From: Roseibaca sp. Y0-43
GTDB lineage: Bacteria; Pseudomonadota; Alphaproteobacteria; Rhodobacterales; Rhodobacteraceae
Length of the DNA stretch: 64,000 nt
Reading direction: 5' to 3'
Assembly: GCF_020667835.1 (NCBI RefSeq)
Contig: NZ_JAFMPR010000009.1
Span: forward strand, 56,649 to 120,648
Every line of letters begins with the position of its first letter. Position 1 is the stretch's first letter. The notes below the pieces were generated by a model. That model made no database searches. It was not told the DNA's origin and saw nothing but the letters and a program-made list of their open reading frames with translations. Shown here piece after piece: positions 35,644 through 45,574 of the stretch. The position numbers and the translations under genes are program-made.

Positions 35644-36285
35644 ATGATCACGCATCACCTGAACGACAAATTGTTGATGGCCTATTCGGCGGGCAGCCTG
35701 CCCGAGGCCTTCAACCTTGTGGTCGCCACGCATATTTCCATCTGCGACGAGTGCCGCGCGCGGCTTGCCAGCTTCGATGCCATTGGCGGCGCGCTGCTGG
35801 ACCAAGACGACAGCGCAGAGATGGGCGCACAATCGCTTTCGACCGTGATGGCGCGCATCAAGACGGCCGGACCGGTTGCGAAAGAGAAACCGCAAACGCG
35901 CGACGCCGTTCTGCCCGCGCCCTTGGTCGCGGCCATCGGCGGCGGGCTGGACAAGGTGCAATGGCGCGCGGTCGGCGGTGGCGTGCGGCAGGCCATTCTG
36001 AAAACCTCTGACAAGGCCACAGCGCGGCTTTTGCACATCCCCGGCGGCGTCGCGGTGCCCGATCACGGCCACCAGGGGCTGGAGCTGACACTGGTGCTGC
36101 AAGGCGCGTTTCGCGACGAAGACGGACGTTTCGGGCGCGGCGATATAGAGATCGCATCGGAAGAGGTCGAACATACCCCGGTGGCAGAGCCGGGCATGGA
36201 CTGCATTTGCCTGGCCGCGACCGACGCGCCGCTGAAATTCCGCTCTATCCTGCCGCGCCTGGCGCAACCCTTCCTACGGATTTGA
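35644..36285 (+). CDS. chrR: ChrR, zinc-dependent anti-sigma factor with cupin domain
   Basis: 213 residues. The N-terminal anti-sigma domain keeps the zinc ligands His5, His30, Cys34 and Cys37 (HISICDEC), one residue offset from the R. sphaeroides set. The C-terminal cupin has HIPGGVAVPDHGHQGLE near 128-144 with further acidic/His ligands. ChrR holds RpoE inactive until singlet oxygen triggers its loss. It begins 12 bases after rpoE, so it is co-transcribed. Confidence 0.95.
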   Translation: MITHHLNDKLLMAYSAGSLPEAFNLVVATHISICDECRARLASFDAIGGALLDQDDSAEMGAQSLSTVMARIKTAGPVAKEKPQTRDAVLPAPLVAAIGGGLDKVQWRAVGGGVRQAILKTSDKATARLLHIPGGVAVPDHGHQGLELTLVLQGAFRDEDGRFGRGDIEIASEEVEHTPVAEPGMDCICLAATDAPLKFRSILPRLAQPFLRI

Positions 36286-36353
36286 CGCATATCAAGGTCA
36301 TCTATCCGCTTCGGCCCTAGAGACGGAACCTGTATCAACGACAGGACCGTCCC

Positions 36354-36692
36354 ATGAACTATCCCGATTTCATCAACGCAACCCGCGACCAGAGCCGCGC
36401 GTTGTTCAAGACCATCCCTGACACGATGAAAGGCTTTGGCACCTTGTCCAAGGCCGCCAAGGAAAGCCCCGCCATTGGGGTGAAGGAAAAGGAATACGTG
36501 GCGCTGGGTATCGCGGTCGCGGTGCGCTGCGAGCCGTGCATCGCCTTTCATGTCGAAGCGCTGATGAAGGCCGGGGCCACGCGCGAAGAACTGGGCGATG
36601 TGCTGGCCATGTGCATCCAGATGGGCGGCGGGCCTGCCGTGATGTATGCCGGCAAGGCACTCGATTGCTGGGATCAGCTTGCCGCGGCTTGA
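36354..36692 (+). CDS. AhpD-like carboxymuconolactone decarboxylase family protein
   Basis: 112 residues, one CMD domain with the redox motif CEPCIAFHVEAL (Cys-X2-Cys-X3-His) near residues 60-71 and ELGDVLAMCIQMGGGPAV near 82-99. Such proteins are thiol peroxidases or disulfide reductants rather than decarboxylases. It has its own AGGA site seven bases before the ATG. The position just after rpoE-chrR suggests a peroxide or singlet-oxygen role, though a separate promoter is possible in the 68-base gap. Confidence 0.88.
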   Translation: MNYPDFINATRDQSRALFKTIPDTMKGFGTLSKAAKESPAIGVKEKEYVALGIAVAVRCEPCIAFHVEALMKAGATREELGDVLAMCIQMGGGPAVMYAGKALDCWDQLAAA

Positions 36693-36727
36693 CCTGATTG
36701 CGCGGCTGCGCCGCAAGACGATATGTC

Positions 36728-36751
36728 ACGCCCTGCCTTGCGGCAGGGCGT
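36728..36751. terminator. Hairpin between the AhpD-like gene and ggt
   Basis: ACGCCCTGCC (36728-36737) pairs perfectly with GGCAGGGCGT (36742-36751) around TTGC. It lies between converging genes; the T run is weak on both strands. Confidence 0.6.
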
Positions 36752-36771
36752 TCCGGTTTCAGGCACTTGGG

Positions 36772-38346
36772 TCAATAGCCCAAGGCACACCCATCCTTGC
36801 GCGGGTCTGATGCCCCCTCCAGAATCCCGCTGTCATGAATACGAATGGCTTGTGCGCCGCCGCGCGGACCGGGCGACGGGATGATCTGGTGCCCCAGATC
36901 GGCCAGTGCTTGCGCGGTTGCGCTTGGATAACCGGTTTCCAGCGACAATGTGCCATTTTCAGCGAAAGCGCGCGGCGCATCAAGCGCGGCTTGCAGCTCC
37001 ATCCCGTAATCGCGCAGGTTGGTAACGACACGCGCATGGCCCACGGGCTGGTATGGCCCGCCCATAACGCCAAAGGGCATGGTGATGCGCCCGCCCTCGC
37101 CCAGCATGGCCGGAATGATCGTGTGCATGGGTCGCTTGCCGCCCTTCAGCTCGTTCGGGTGCCCTTCGGCCAGGGTAAAGCCCGCGCCCCGGTTCTGGAA
37201 TAGGATGCCGAATCTGTCCGACGCAAGCCCCGCGCCGAAACTGTGAAAGATGGAATAGATCAGCGACACCGCCATGCGGTCCCGGTCGACCACGGTGATA
37301 TAGACGGTATCGCGATGGATGGCTTCGGTCAGGGGGGCCACATCTGGCAAAACGCGGCGCGGGTCGATCAGCGCGGCCAGTTTCGCGGCCGTCTCTGGCG
37401 CCAGCATATGCGCCAGCCGCGTGGTATGGTCCGGATCGCCGATAAAGCGGTTGCGGGCGTCATAGGCAAGTTTCGTCGCCTCTGCTTCCAGATGCGCGCG
37501 CTCCGACCCAAGCGGGTCGAGGCTGCCCAGATCGAAATGTTCCAAAATGTTCAGGATCAAGCTGGCAACCGCCCCGGTTCCATTGGGCGCATGTTCGAAA
37601 AGGTCAAGCCCGCGGTATTGGCTCTGGATCGGGTCGCCATAGGTGCAGCGGGTGGCAGCCAGATCGTCCAGCGTGTGAACACCGCCCATGGCGCGCAGGC
37701 TGTCGATCATGTCTTGGGCGACCTCGCCCTCGTAGAAGCCCGCGCGCCCCTTTTGCGCGACACGGCGCAGCACCTCGGCCTGCCCCGGCGCGCGGAACAG
37801 CTGGCCCATGCGCAAGGGCGTGTCATCGGACATGTAGAAACGGCGCGCGGCACCGCGCACATGGTCGGGCTGGCCCCAGTCATGGGCTACGCGCGGCGCG
37901 ACCGGAATGCCGGTTTCGGCATAATGGATCGCGGGGGCAAGGGTTTGCGCCATGTCCAGCTTGCCCCAATCGGCGCTGAGCGTGCAAAACGCGTCGATCG
38001 CACCGGGCAAGCTGACCGCTTCGGGACCATGCACCGGCACCGAACCCATCCCCCGCGCGCGCAGATCGGCGGCATCCAGCGCCGCCGGCGCGCGGCCAGA
38101 GCCGTTGAGCGTGACGATCCGCTCTTCGCCTGCCGGTTTCAACAAAACAAAGCAATCGCCGCCGATGCCGGTCATCTGCGGCTCACAAAGGCCCAGCAGC
38201 ACGGCGGCACCAATCGCGGCATCGACCGCGTTCCCGCCCTGCTGCAACAGGTCCAGCGCGACCTTGGCGGCCAGCGGGTGCGAGGTGGCACACATGCCTT
38301 CGGTCGCAAAGACCGCCGAGCGGCCCGGTGTTTCAAAATCGCGCAT
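36772..38346 (-). CDS. ggt: Gamma-glutamyltransferase family protein
   Basis: 524 residues of the Ntn-hydrolase GGT family: GGNAVDAAIGAAVLLGLCEPQMTG is spread over residues 37-60, and the predicted autocleavage threonine is in HRDTVYITVVDRDRMAVS near 345. PMHTIIPAM near 425 and VMGGPYQP near 443 are also typical. No signal peptide is seen, so it may be cytoplasmic, which is unusual for a glutathione-degrading GGT and common for related acylases. ATG 38346 follows AGGAGGG. Confidence 0.9.
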   Translation of the reverse strand: MRDFETPGRSAVFATEGMCATSHPLAAKVALDLLQQGGNAVDAAIGAAVLLGLCEPQMTGIGGDCFVLLKPAGEERIVTLNGSGRAPAALDAADLRARGMGSVPVHGPEAVSLPGAIDAFCTLSADWGKLDMAQTLAPAIHYAETGIPVAPRVAHDWGQPDHVRGAARRFYMSDDTPLRMGQLFRAPGQAEVLRRVAQKGRAGFYEGEVAQDMIDSLRAMGGVHTLDDLAATRCTYGDPIQSQYRGLDLFEHAPNGTGAVASLILNILEHFDLGSLDPLGSERAHLEAEATKLAYDARNRFIGDPDHTTRLAHMLAPETAAKLAALIDPRRVLPDVAPLTEAIHRDTVYITVVDRDRMAVSLIYSIFHSFGAGLASDRFGILFQNRGAGFTLAEGHPNELKGGKRPMHTIIPAMLGEGGRITMPFGVMGGPYQPVGHARVVTNLRDYGMELQAALDAPRAFAENGTLSLETGYPSATAQALADLGHQIIPSPGPRGGAQAIRIHDSGILEGASDPRKDGCALGY

Positions 38347-38390
38347 GATCCCTCCTGAATGCTACGCGGAACCTAGCCTGCCCCGCGCAG

Positions 38391-38417
38391 AAAAAAACCC
38401 CGCCTTTTCAGGCGGGG
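38391..38417 (-). terminator. Rho-independent terminator of ccrM
   Basis: On the minus strand CCCCGCC, loop TGAAAA, GGCGGGG, then seven T (complement of 38391-38397). It lies 50 bases after the ccrM stop. Confidence 0.92.
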
Positions 38418-38466
38418 TAGAGTGGGCGCCCCGGCGGGTAACACAGGGCACCGGCGGTAACTGGGA

Positions 38467-39676
<1,210 letters not shown>

Positions 39677-39688
<12 letters not shown>

Positions 39689-40306
39689 CGAACACAAGAT
39701 TTTGCGTATCGGCTTGAAAGAGCGTCTATGCTCTGGGGTTGGGCCCAAATTGGCTATGGCATTTAGGTGACACTTGGTCGGGTATCCGGCGTTCCGTTCC
39801 CATCCATAACCGGGGTAGCTTTGCGCCAGATCGGCCATGATCGCGTCGCGCGCGGTCTTGGCGATGATCGAGGCCGCCGCGATCGACATGCACCGCCCGT
39901 CGCCTTTGACCACGGCCTGCGCCGGGCATGGCAGGTCTTTTGGCAGGCGGTTGCCGTCGATCAGTATATGATCGGGCGGCATCGCAAGCGCATCAATCGC
40001 GCGGCGCATGGCGAGGAACGTCGCTTGCAGGATGTTGATCTGGTCAATCTCTGCCGGGGTGGCATGGCCGATGCCCACATCGGCATGGGCGCGGATATGG
40101 CCAACCAATGCATCGCGCGCGCGGGCGGACAGGCGCTTGGAATCGCGCAACCCCTCGGGCAGATGCGCCGGGTCCAGCCAGACCGCCGCCGCCGTGACGG
40201 GGCCGCAAAGTGGGCCGCGCCCGACCTCGTCCACACCGACAACACGGCGAGCGCCCTGCGACATGGCAAGGCGCTCGAATTCGAAATCCGGGACGGGCGT
40301 GGGCAT
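39677..40306 (-). CDS. rnhB: Ribonuclease HII
   Basis: 209 residues from ATG 40306 ([12 protein letters not shown]). The catalytic motif is [21 protein letters not shown] near residues 20-40, with further metal ligands in DGNRLP near 111 and [21 protein letters not shown] near 128-148. It removes ribonucleotides and RNA primers from DNA. The frame is open to 40420, but the added part is not family-like. No strong ribosome-binding site was found. ccrM follows on the same strand. Confidence 0.94.
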
Positions 40307-40344
40307 GGCAGAGTTAATCCATGACCACAGCCCGATTGCAAGGC

Positions 40345-40773
40345 TTAGCCCCGCACATATCCTTGGCGGCTCAGACAGCGTGCGCCATAGATTGCGCCTT
40401 TCCAGTGGCCAACCACGCATTGGCTAGGCAGATGCGTCAGTCCGGCGCGGTTCAGGCACCGTTCGCGGTAGCCGTTGCGCTCACGGCCCCCAGATTGCAG
40501 CGACACTTCGCACCGATGCGGCAAAACCACAGCCCTGCGATGTCGCGGCGCCTCGGGCCGCGCGTGGCGCGGAGGCTGGTAATGTTGCTGCGGCGCGGGG
40601 CGGTGCTTGCTTTCGGCGTGCACGGCACCCGCTATAATGGCGAGGGCGGCAGCGCCGAACAGAAGCTTCGCGGCATCGTCAGAGGCGCGCGCAGGCGCGG
40701 CGCTGGTCGCAACCAGACCAACGGATAGCGCAACGGCACAGGCGGCAGAGGTGAGACGAGAAAACATGTGCAT
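40345..40773 (-). CDS. Small secreted cysteine- and histidine-rich protein
   Basis: 142 residues from ATG 40773, which has AAGGAG eight bases upstream. A signal peptide ends near APARASDD (about residue 30), a second hydrophobic stretch ([18 protein letters not shown]) follows, then a His/Pro/Arg-rich part and a C-terminal domain with three or four cysteines ([26 protein letters not shown]). Similar short proteins are common in Rhodobacterales with no known function. It lies 38 bases from the rnhB start. Confidence 0.72.
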   Translation of the reverse strand: MHMFSRLTSAACAVALSVGLVATSAAPARASDDAAKLLFGAAALAIIAGAVHAESKHRPAPQQHYQPPRHARPEAPRHRRAVVLPHRCEVSLQSGGRERNGYRERCLNRAGLTHLPSQCVVGHWKGAIYGARCLSRQGYVRG

Positions 40774-40918
40774 TGTCAGGCTCCTTTCAGGCAAATCCTC
40801 CAACCACGCTCGCCGCACGGGGCTTGGACAAGCAATAGCGGCACCGTGTTATCGGATAGCAGAGGCCCGAAAGCGCAGAGTCATTGCCTAGCAAGGCGGT
40901 CGGTGCGACTGTTGTGGC

Positions 40919-41209
40919 ATGAAACGCATATTGACCCTCTCCGCCGCCCTGTTGCTGGCGCTTGCGACGCAAGCCTCGGCACAATGCTACGCGGATTACA
41001 AAGCCAAACAGGACAATCCGCTGCGGCTGCAATACGGGCTGATCGAATTGCCGGCATCGGCCTGCGGGTCGATTGACGCGGCAACCGCTTATGCCGCGCC
41101 GGTGATCGCAGGTTCGGGCTGGACCTTGTTGCAGATCGAATCCTTCCTGACAGAAGCCCAGTTTAATGCAAGGAGAGCCGATGCCGGTGCCATCCATCTC
41201 CGCCGCTGA
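40919..41209 (+). CDS. Small secreted protein
   Basis: 96 residues: MKRILTLSAALLLALATQASAQ is a clear signal peptide, cleaved near ASAQC. The mature part starts with YADYKAKQDNPLRLQYG and has two cysteines. The family is not recognised. Its last 29 bases overlap the start of the next gene, whose ribosome-binding site lies inside this one, so the two are likely coupled. Confidence 0.72.
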   Translation: MKRILTLSAALLLALATQASAQCYADYKAKQDNPLRLQYGLIELPASACGSIDAATAYAAPVIAGSGWTLLQIESFLTEAQFNARRADAGAIHLRR

Positions 41210-41885
41210 CCTGACACGGCACGGCAGCCGTGCACTGATCCTTGGGATCGGGGCGATCGTCGCGGTGCTGGCGCTGACGGCGGTGCTGCTGTTTCTGAAC
41301 CTGCCCGACGCCAACGCGTTCAACGCGCGGGTCGAACGGGTTTTCGTGGAAAACGCCGATCTGACCACGGGGGCCGAAATCAAGCTGTTGGAGATCCTCG
41401 CCCAGTCGGGCACCGCGTTTTCCGAAACGCTGGTCAGCTACCGGATCGTGATCTTCGTGCTGTTGGTCTTCGCCACGGGCCTGCTGGTGACGTCGCTGTT
41501 CATGGTTGTCACGCTGGTCGTGCTGAACCGCCGGTTGGCGATGGTGGAAAAACAGGGTTTGCAAGTGTCGTCGCTGCTGATTGACCGGGCCACGAATACG
41601 GTAGGGATCAACGATATGGAGTTTCGGCTGACACCCGCAGCGGTCGAAACACTCGCCGTGCTGGCCGAGGCGCGGCTGGATGACGATATGCTGACGGGTG
41701 CGGCCATAGAGGCCGTCATCTCTGGCCGCTCAGAAGCCGATTGCGACGAGGCGGCGGGGGCTACGCGCATCAAGCGCTTGCGCGATGCGCTTGGAAACCA
41801 GCTGATTAGCGAGGTTCTGGTGAAAAACGTCGCGCGCCAAGGCTATATGCTGGCCATTGACGCGCGGGTTATTGATCTGCGTTAG
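41181..41885 (+). CDS. Membrane protein with a C-terminal winged-helix-like domain
   Basis: 234 residues from ATG 41181, which has AAGGAG six bases upstream (an earlier ATG at 41166 lacks one). Two membrane segments (about residues 20-42 and 88-115) flank a short periplasmic loop. The C-terminal cytoplasmic part (LTPAAVETLAVLAEARLDDD, then RIKRLRDALGNQLISEVLVKNVARQGYML) resembles OmpR-type winged-helix effector domains. This suggests a membrane-tethered regulator with its partner secreted protein upstream, by inference only. Confidence 0.7.
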   Translation: MPVPSISAADLTRHGSRALILGIGAIVAVLALTAVLLFLNLPDANAFNARVERVFVENADLTTGAEIKLLEILAQSGTAFSETLVSYRIVIFVLLVFATGLLVTSLFMVVTLVVLNRRLAMVEKQGLQVSSLLIDRATNTVGINDMEFRLTPAAVETLAVLAEARLDDDMLTGAAIEAVISGRSEADCDEAAGATRIKRLRDALGNQLISEVLVKNVARQGYMLAIDARVIDLR

Positions 41886-41895
41886 GCAGGCGGTC

Positions 41896-42552
41896 TTAGA
41901 CCGCCGATGCCTTCACCTTGCGCAGGTAGGGCAGAACCACCTCGACCTCGCCGAATTTCTCGCGGGCAGCGTCGGTGTCCAGCGCCAGACCGACGATCAT
42001 GTCGTCACCGGCTTCCCAGTTCGCGGGGGTGGCCAGCGGCTTGCCCTTGGTCGCGATGATCGCGTCCAGAGCGCGCAGGATCTCGGCAAAGTTGCGGCCC
42101 ACCGACATCGGGTAGATCAGCGCCAGTTCCAGCTTCTTGTCCGGCCCGATGATGAAGGTCGTGCGCACGGTCGCGGAATCGTTCGCGGTGCGGCCATCGG
42201 GCAGGTAGGCATCGGCGGGCAGCATGTCGTAGAGCTTTGCAATTTCCAACTTGTCATCGGCAAAAATCGGGAAATTCAGCGGGCTGCCTGACACTTTCTC
42301 GACATCTGCCTTCCATTGCAGGTGCTCTTCCACCGGGTCGATGGACACACCGGCGATCTTGCAATTGCGCTTGGCGAATTCGCCCGCCATCGCAGCGGCG
42401 GCACCGAATTCGGTCGTGCAAACCGGGGTGAAATCCTTGGGGTGGCTGAACAGAATGGCGTAGCTGTCGCCGATCCACTCGTGGAAATCCAGCGTGCCTT
42501 CGGTGCTGTCCGCGGTGAAGTTGGGCACGATGTCGTTGATGCGCAGTGTCAT
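41896..42552 (-). CDS. 1-Cys peroxiredoxin (Prx6 type)
   Basis: 218 residues: peroxidatic Cys in HPKDFTPVCTTEFG near residues 37-50, a C-terminal extension typical of Prx6 (NWEAGDDMIVGLALDTDAA near 180-198) and no resolving CxxC. It reduces hydrogen and organic peroxides in the cytoplasm. It is divergent from the aldehyde dehydrogenase gene; the shared 153-base region has overlapping dyad symmetry. Confidence 0.95.
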   Translation of the reverse strand: MTLRINDIVPNFTADSTEGTLDFHEWIGDSYAILFSHPKDFTPVCTTEFGAAAAMAGEFAKRNCKIAGVSIDPVEEHLQWKADVEKVSGSPLNFPIFADDKLEIAKLYDMLPADAYLPDGRTANDSATVRTTFIIGPDKKLELALIYPMSVGRNFAEILRALDAIIATKGKPLATPANWEAGDDMIVGLALDTDAAREKFGEVEVVLPYLRKVKASAV

Positions 42553-42612
42553 AGTCTCTCCGATTGCTATCGACGCATGAGTCGCGTCGTTTTAGAACTG
42601 TTCCAAACATCA

Positions 42613-42638
42613 CATTCAAACATCGCATTTTGAATGCG
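42613..42638. promoter_or_regulatory. Overlapping dyads between the peroxiredoxin and aldehyde dehydrogenase genes
   Basis: CATTCAAA (42613-42620) and TTTGAATG (42629-42636) form an 8-bp inverted repeat with an 8-base spacer; CGCATT-TTG-AATGCG (42624-42638) is a second, shorter dyad sharing its right side. A regulator binding site is likely; which regulator is unknown. Confidence 0.45.
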
Positions 42639-42705
42639 ACATTTCGACCACCCTTGCAGGCGGTGCGGCACGGTGCAACAGTGCCGCCAAATACAGGAGG
42701 TTCGG

Positions 42706-44151
42706 ATGCAGGACAAACGGCAATTCTACATCAATGGCGCTTGGGTCGCCCCAAAGGCCGGCACTGATCTGGACGTGATCGACCCCTCGACCGAAGAGGT
42801 CTGCGCCGTCATTTCGCTGGGCGGGCAGGCCGATACTGATGCCGCCGTGGCCGCAGCAAAAGCCGCCCTTCCCGGCTGGATGCACAGCGACCCAGCCCTG
42901 CGCTTGGCGGCGGTCGAGCGCATCCTCGCGCTTTACCAGGACCATGCCGACGCACTTGCCCAAGCGATGAGCCTTGAGATGGGCGCGCCGATGGATCTGG
43001 CACGCGGCTCGCAATATGGCGCGGGCGAATTCCACATTCGCAATTTCATCCGCGCCTTCGAGCAGGTCGAATTCAACGCCCCCTTGGGCGACCACGCCCC
43101 CGACACACGCATCATCCGCGAAGCGGTGGGCGTCTGCGCGCTGATTACACCGTGGAACTGGCCGATGAACCAGATCACCCTGAAGGTGATCCCGGCCCTG
43201 CTGGCAGGCTGCACGATGGTGCTGAAACCGTCGGAAATCGCCCCCCTCTCCGCGCATGTCTGGGCAGAGATCATGGACAAGGCCGACCTGCCGCCGGGCG
43301 TGTTCAACATGGTCAATGGCGACGGGCCGGGCGTGGGCTCTCAGCTATCGGGGCACAGGGATGTGGACATGGTCAGCTTTACCGGGTCAACCCGCGCGGG
43401 CATTGCCATATCCAAGAACGCCGCCGACACGCTGAAGCGTGTGCATCTGGAACTGGGCGGCAAGGGGGCAAATATCATTTTCGCCGATGCCGATGACAAG
43501 GCGGTAAAACGGGGCGTTCAGCATTGCTTCCAGAACACCGGGCAATCCTGCAACGCGCCCACGCGGATGCTGGTTGAGCGCAGCTTTTACGAGCAGGCCG
43601 TCGAACAGGCCGCAGAGGTTGCGCAGGCCACGCAGGTTGGCCCCGCCAGCCAGTCTGGCCGCCATATCGGGCCACTGGTCAGTGCGGCGCAATATGACAA
43701 GGTGCAAGCGCTGATCGAAACCGGCATCTCAGAGGGCGCGCGGCTGGTTGCGGGCGGATTGGGCCGTCCCGAAGGCATCAACCGGGGCTATTTCGTCCGC
43801 CCCACGGTTTTCGCCGATGTGACCCCCGACATGACCATCGCGCGCGAGGAAATCTTTGGCCCGGTTCTGTCGATCATGCCCTTCGACACCGAGGATCAGG
43901 CCATCGCCATCGCAAATGATACCCCTTACGGCCTGACGAACTATGTTCAGAGCCAAGACGGGGCGCGCTGCAACCGCATGGCGCGTCAATTGCGCGCGGG
44001 CATGGTCGAGATGAACGGCAAATCGCGCGGCGCGGGTGCGCCTTTTGGCGGCATGAAGCAATCCGGCAATGGCCGCGAGGGCGGCATCTGGGGGATCGAG
44101 GATTTTCTGGAGATCAAGGCCGTCGCGGGCTGGGATATGTCCGCCGAATAA
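42706..44151 (+). CDS. Aldehyde dehydrogenase family protein
   Basis: 481 residues of NAD(P)-dependent ALDH: ITPWNWPMNQITLKVIPAL near residue 147, the general-base glutamate in HLELGGKGANIIF near 248, the catalytic cysteine in FQNTGQSCNAPTRM near 282, and EEIFGPVLSIMP near 383. The substrate is not evident; sequence features are broad-range. ATG 42706 follows CAGGAGG by six bases. Shares a control region with the peroxiredoxin, so stress-related aldehyde removal is plausible. Confidence 0.93.
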   Translation: MQDKRQFYINGAWVAPKAGTDLDVIDPSTEEVCAVISLGGQADTDAAVAAAKAALPGWMHSDPALRLAAVERILALYQDHADALAQAMSLEMGAPMDLARGSQYGAGEFHIRNFIRAFEQVEFNAPLGDHAPDTRIIREAVGVCALITPWNWPMNQITLKVIPALLAGCTMVLKPSEIAPLSAHVWAEIMDKADLPPGVFNMVNGDGPGVGSQLSGHRDVDMVSFTGSTRAGIAISKNAADTLKRVHLELGGKGANIIFADADDKAVKRGVQHCFQNTGQSCNAPTRMLVERSFYEQAVEQAAEVAQATQVGPASQSGRHIGPLVSAAQYDKVQALIETGISEGARLVAGGLGRPEGINRGYFVRPTVFADVTPDMTIAREEIFGPVLSIMPFDTEDQAIAIANDTPYGLTNYVQSQDGARCNRMARQLRAGMVEMNGKSRGAGAPFGGMKQSGNGREGGIWGIEDFLEIKAVAGWDMSAE

Positions 44152-44191
44152 CCCAGCGGGCCCATGCCCGCCATAACCAGATTGGACGGGC

Positions 44192-45574
44192 ATGAGCACC
44201 GGGCGCACGCGCAACCTGCGAGAGGGGTCGATCCCCGGCCATTTCCGGGCCTTGGCGGTTCCGGCGGCAATAGGGCTGGTGTTTTCCACGCTCTATAACG
44301 TGGTGGACCTATGGTATGCGGGCCGCTTGGGCACCGATGCGCAGGCCGGGCTGGCGATCACCTTTCAGGTCTTCATGCTGCTGATCGCCTTTGGCGTGGG
44401 TTTGGGCAGCGCGATGTCGGCGCTTGTCGGCAACGCCTTGGGCGCGGACGACACCGAGGCCGCGCGCCGTATCGCCACGCAAGGGCTGGTCTTCGGCACG
44501 TTGACCGCGCTCGGTTTGGGCGTGGCGGGCATATGGGGATCGCCCGCGATGCTGGCGCTGGTGTCAGAGCCGGGCGCCTATCGCGACGCGGCCAATGCCT
44601 ATATGAACGTGATCCTGCTTGCGACCGCGCCGTTCCTGCTGGCCTTTGGCGGCAATGGGATCTTGTCGGCACAGGGCGACACGGAATCGATGAAACGCGC
44701 GCAGATCGCCGCGTTCTTTGCCAATCTGGGCCTGAACCCGCTGTTCATCTATGGGATTCCGGGCGTGGTGCCGGGGCTTGGCTTCAACGGGATCGCGCTG
44801 GCCACGCTGGTCAGCCAGTCCGGCGTGATGGCCTATATCCTGTGGCAGGTCATGCGCTCGGAGGTGATGGCGGGACAAAGACAGTGGCGGCCCGACCCGG
44901 CACTCGGCCGCCAGATCGCGGCGCAAGCCCTGCCCGCCACCTTCGCGATGATGATCCTGCTGGTCGCGGGGTTCTTCGTGCAGGTTTTCCTCAAGGGGTT
45001 CGGCCCGCAGGCCTTGGCCGCCTATGGGGTTGGCTTGCGGATAGAGCAGTTGATCTTGCTGCCCGGCTTCGGACTGACCAACGCACTGTTGCCCATCGTC
45101 GCGCAAAACTACGGCGCGGGCCAGCATGACCGCGTGCGCGCGGCGTGGTGGTTCTGCGTCAAGGCGGGGGTGGGGCTAATGCTCTGCGGCTCTGCGCTGC
45201 TATGGCTTGCGGCGGGGCCGATGGTGGGGCTGTTCAGCGACGACCCAGAGGTCATCCGCCTTGGCACCGACTACCTACATGTCGATGCCTGCATCCTGCC
45301 GGTCTACCTGGTTCTGTTCGCGGTCAATTCGGTGCTGCAAGCGCTGAAACGCCCGATGGCAACGGTCTGGATCGGGCTGTGGCGGCAGGGCGTGGCCGTT
45401 GGGCTGTTCTGCTGGCTGTATGTCAGCCTGTTCGACTGGGGCACATGGGGCGTGTGGTTCGGCATTGCCACGGCGGTCGTAACCGGGCTGGCGCTGTCGC
45501 TTTGGGTGGTCGAGCGCGTGGCAAGCGGGGCGATTGGCGGGCTGCTGCTGACCCGGCCCAAAGGTCAGGCATAG
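44192..45574 (+). CDS. MATE-family efflux transporter
   Basis: 460 residues with twelve hydrophobic helices and the MATE repeats: AVPAAIGLVFSTLYNVVDLWYAGRLG spans residues 24-49, and ALPATFAMMILLVAGFF near 246 begins the second half. It exports drugs or metabolites using a sodium or proton gradient. It starts 40 bases after the aldehyde dehydrogenase gene and may be co-transcribed. It ends directly against the histidine kinase gene on the other strand, with no gap. Confidence 0.92.
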   Translation: MSTGRTRNLREGSIPGHFRALAVPAAIGLVFSTLYNVVDLWYAGRLGTDAQAGLAITFQVFMLLIAFGVGLGSAMSALVGNALGADDTEAARRIATQGLVFGTLTALGLGVAGIWGSPAMLALVSEPGAYRDAANAYMNVILLATAPFLLAFGGNGILSAQGDTESMKRAQIAAFFANLGLNPLFIYGIPGVVPGLGFNGIALATLVSQSGVMAYILWQVMRSEVMAGQRQWRPDPALGRQIAAQALPATFAMMILLVAGFFVQVFLKGFGPQALAAYGVGLRIEQLILLPGFGLTNALLPIVAQNYGAGQHDRVRAAWWFCVKAGVGLMLCGSALLWLAAGPMVGLFSDDPEVIRLGTDYLHVDACILPVYLVLFAVNSVLQALKRPMATVWIGLWRQGVAVGLFCWLYVSLFDWGTWGVWFGIATAVVTGLALSLWVVERVASGAIGGLLLTRPKGQA

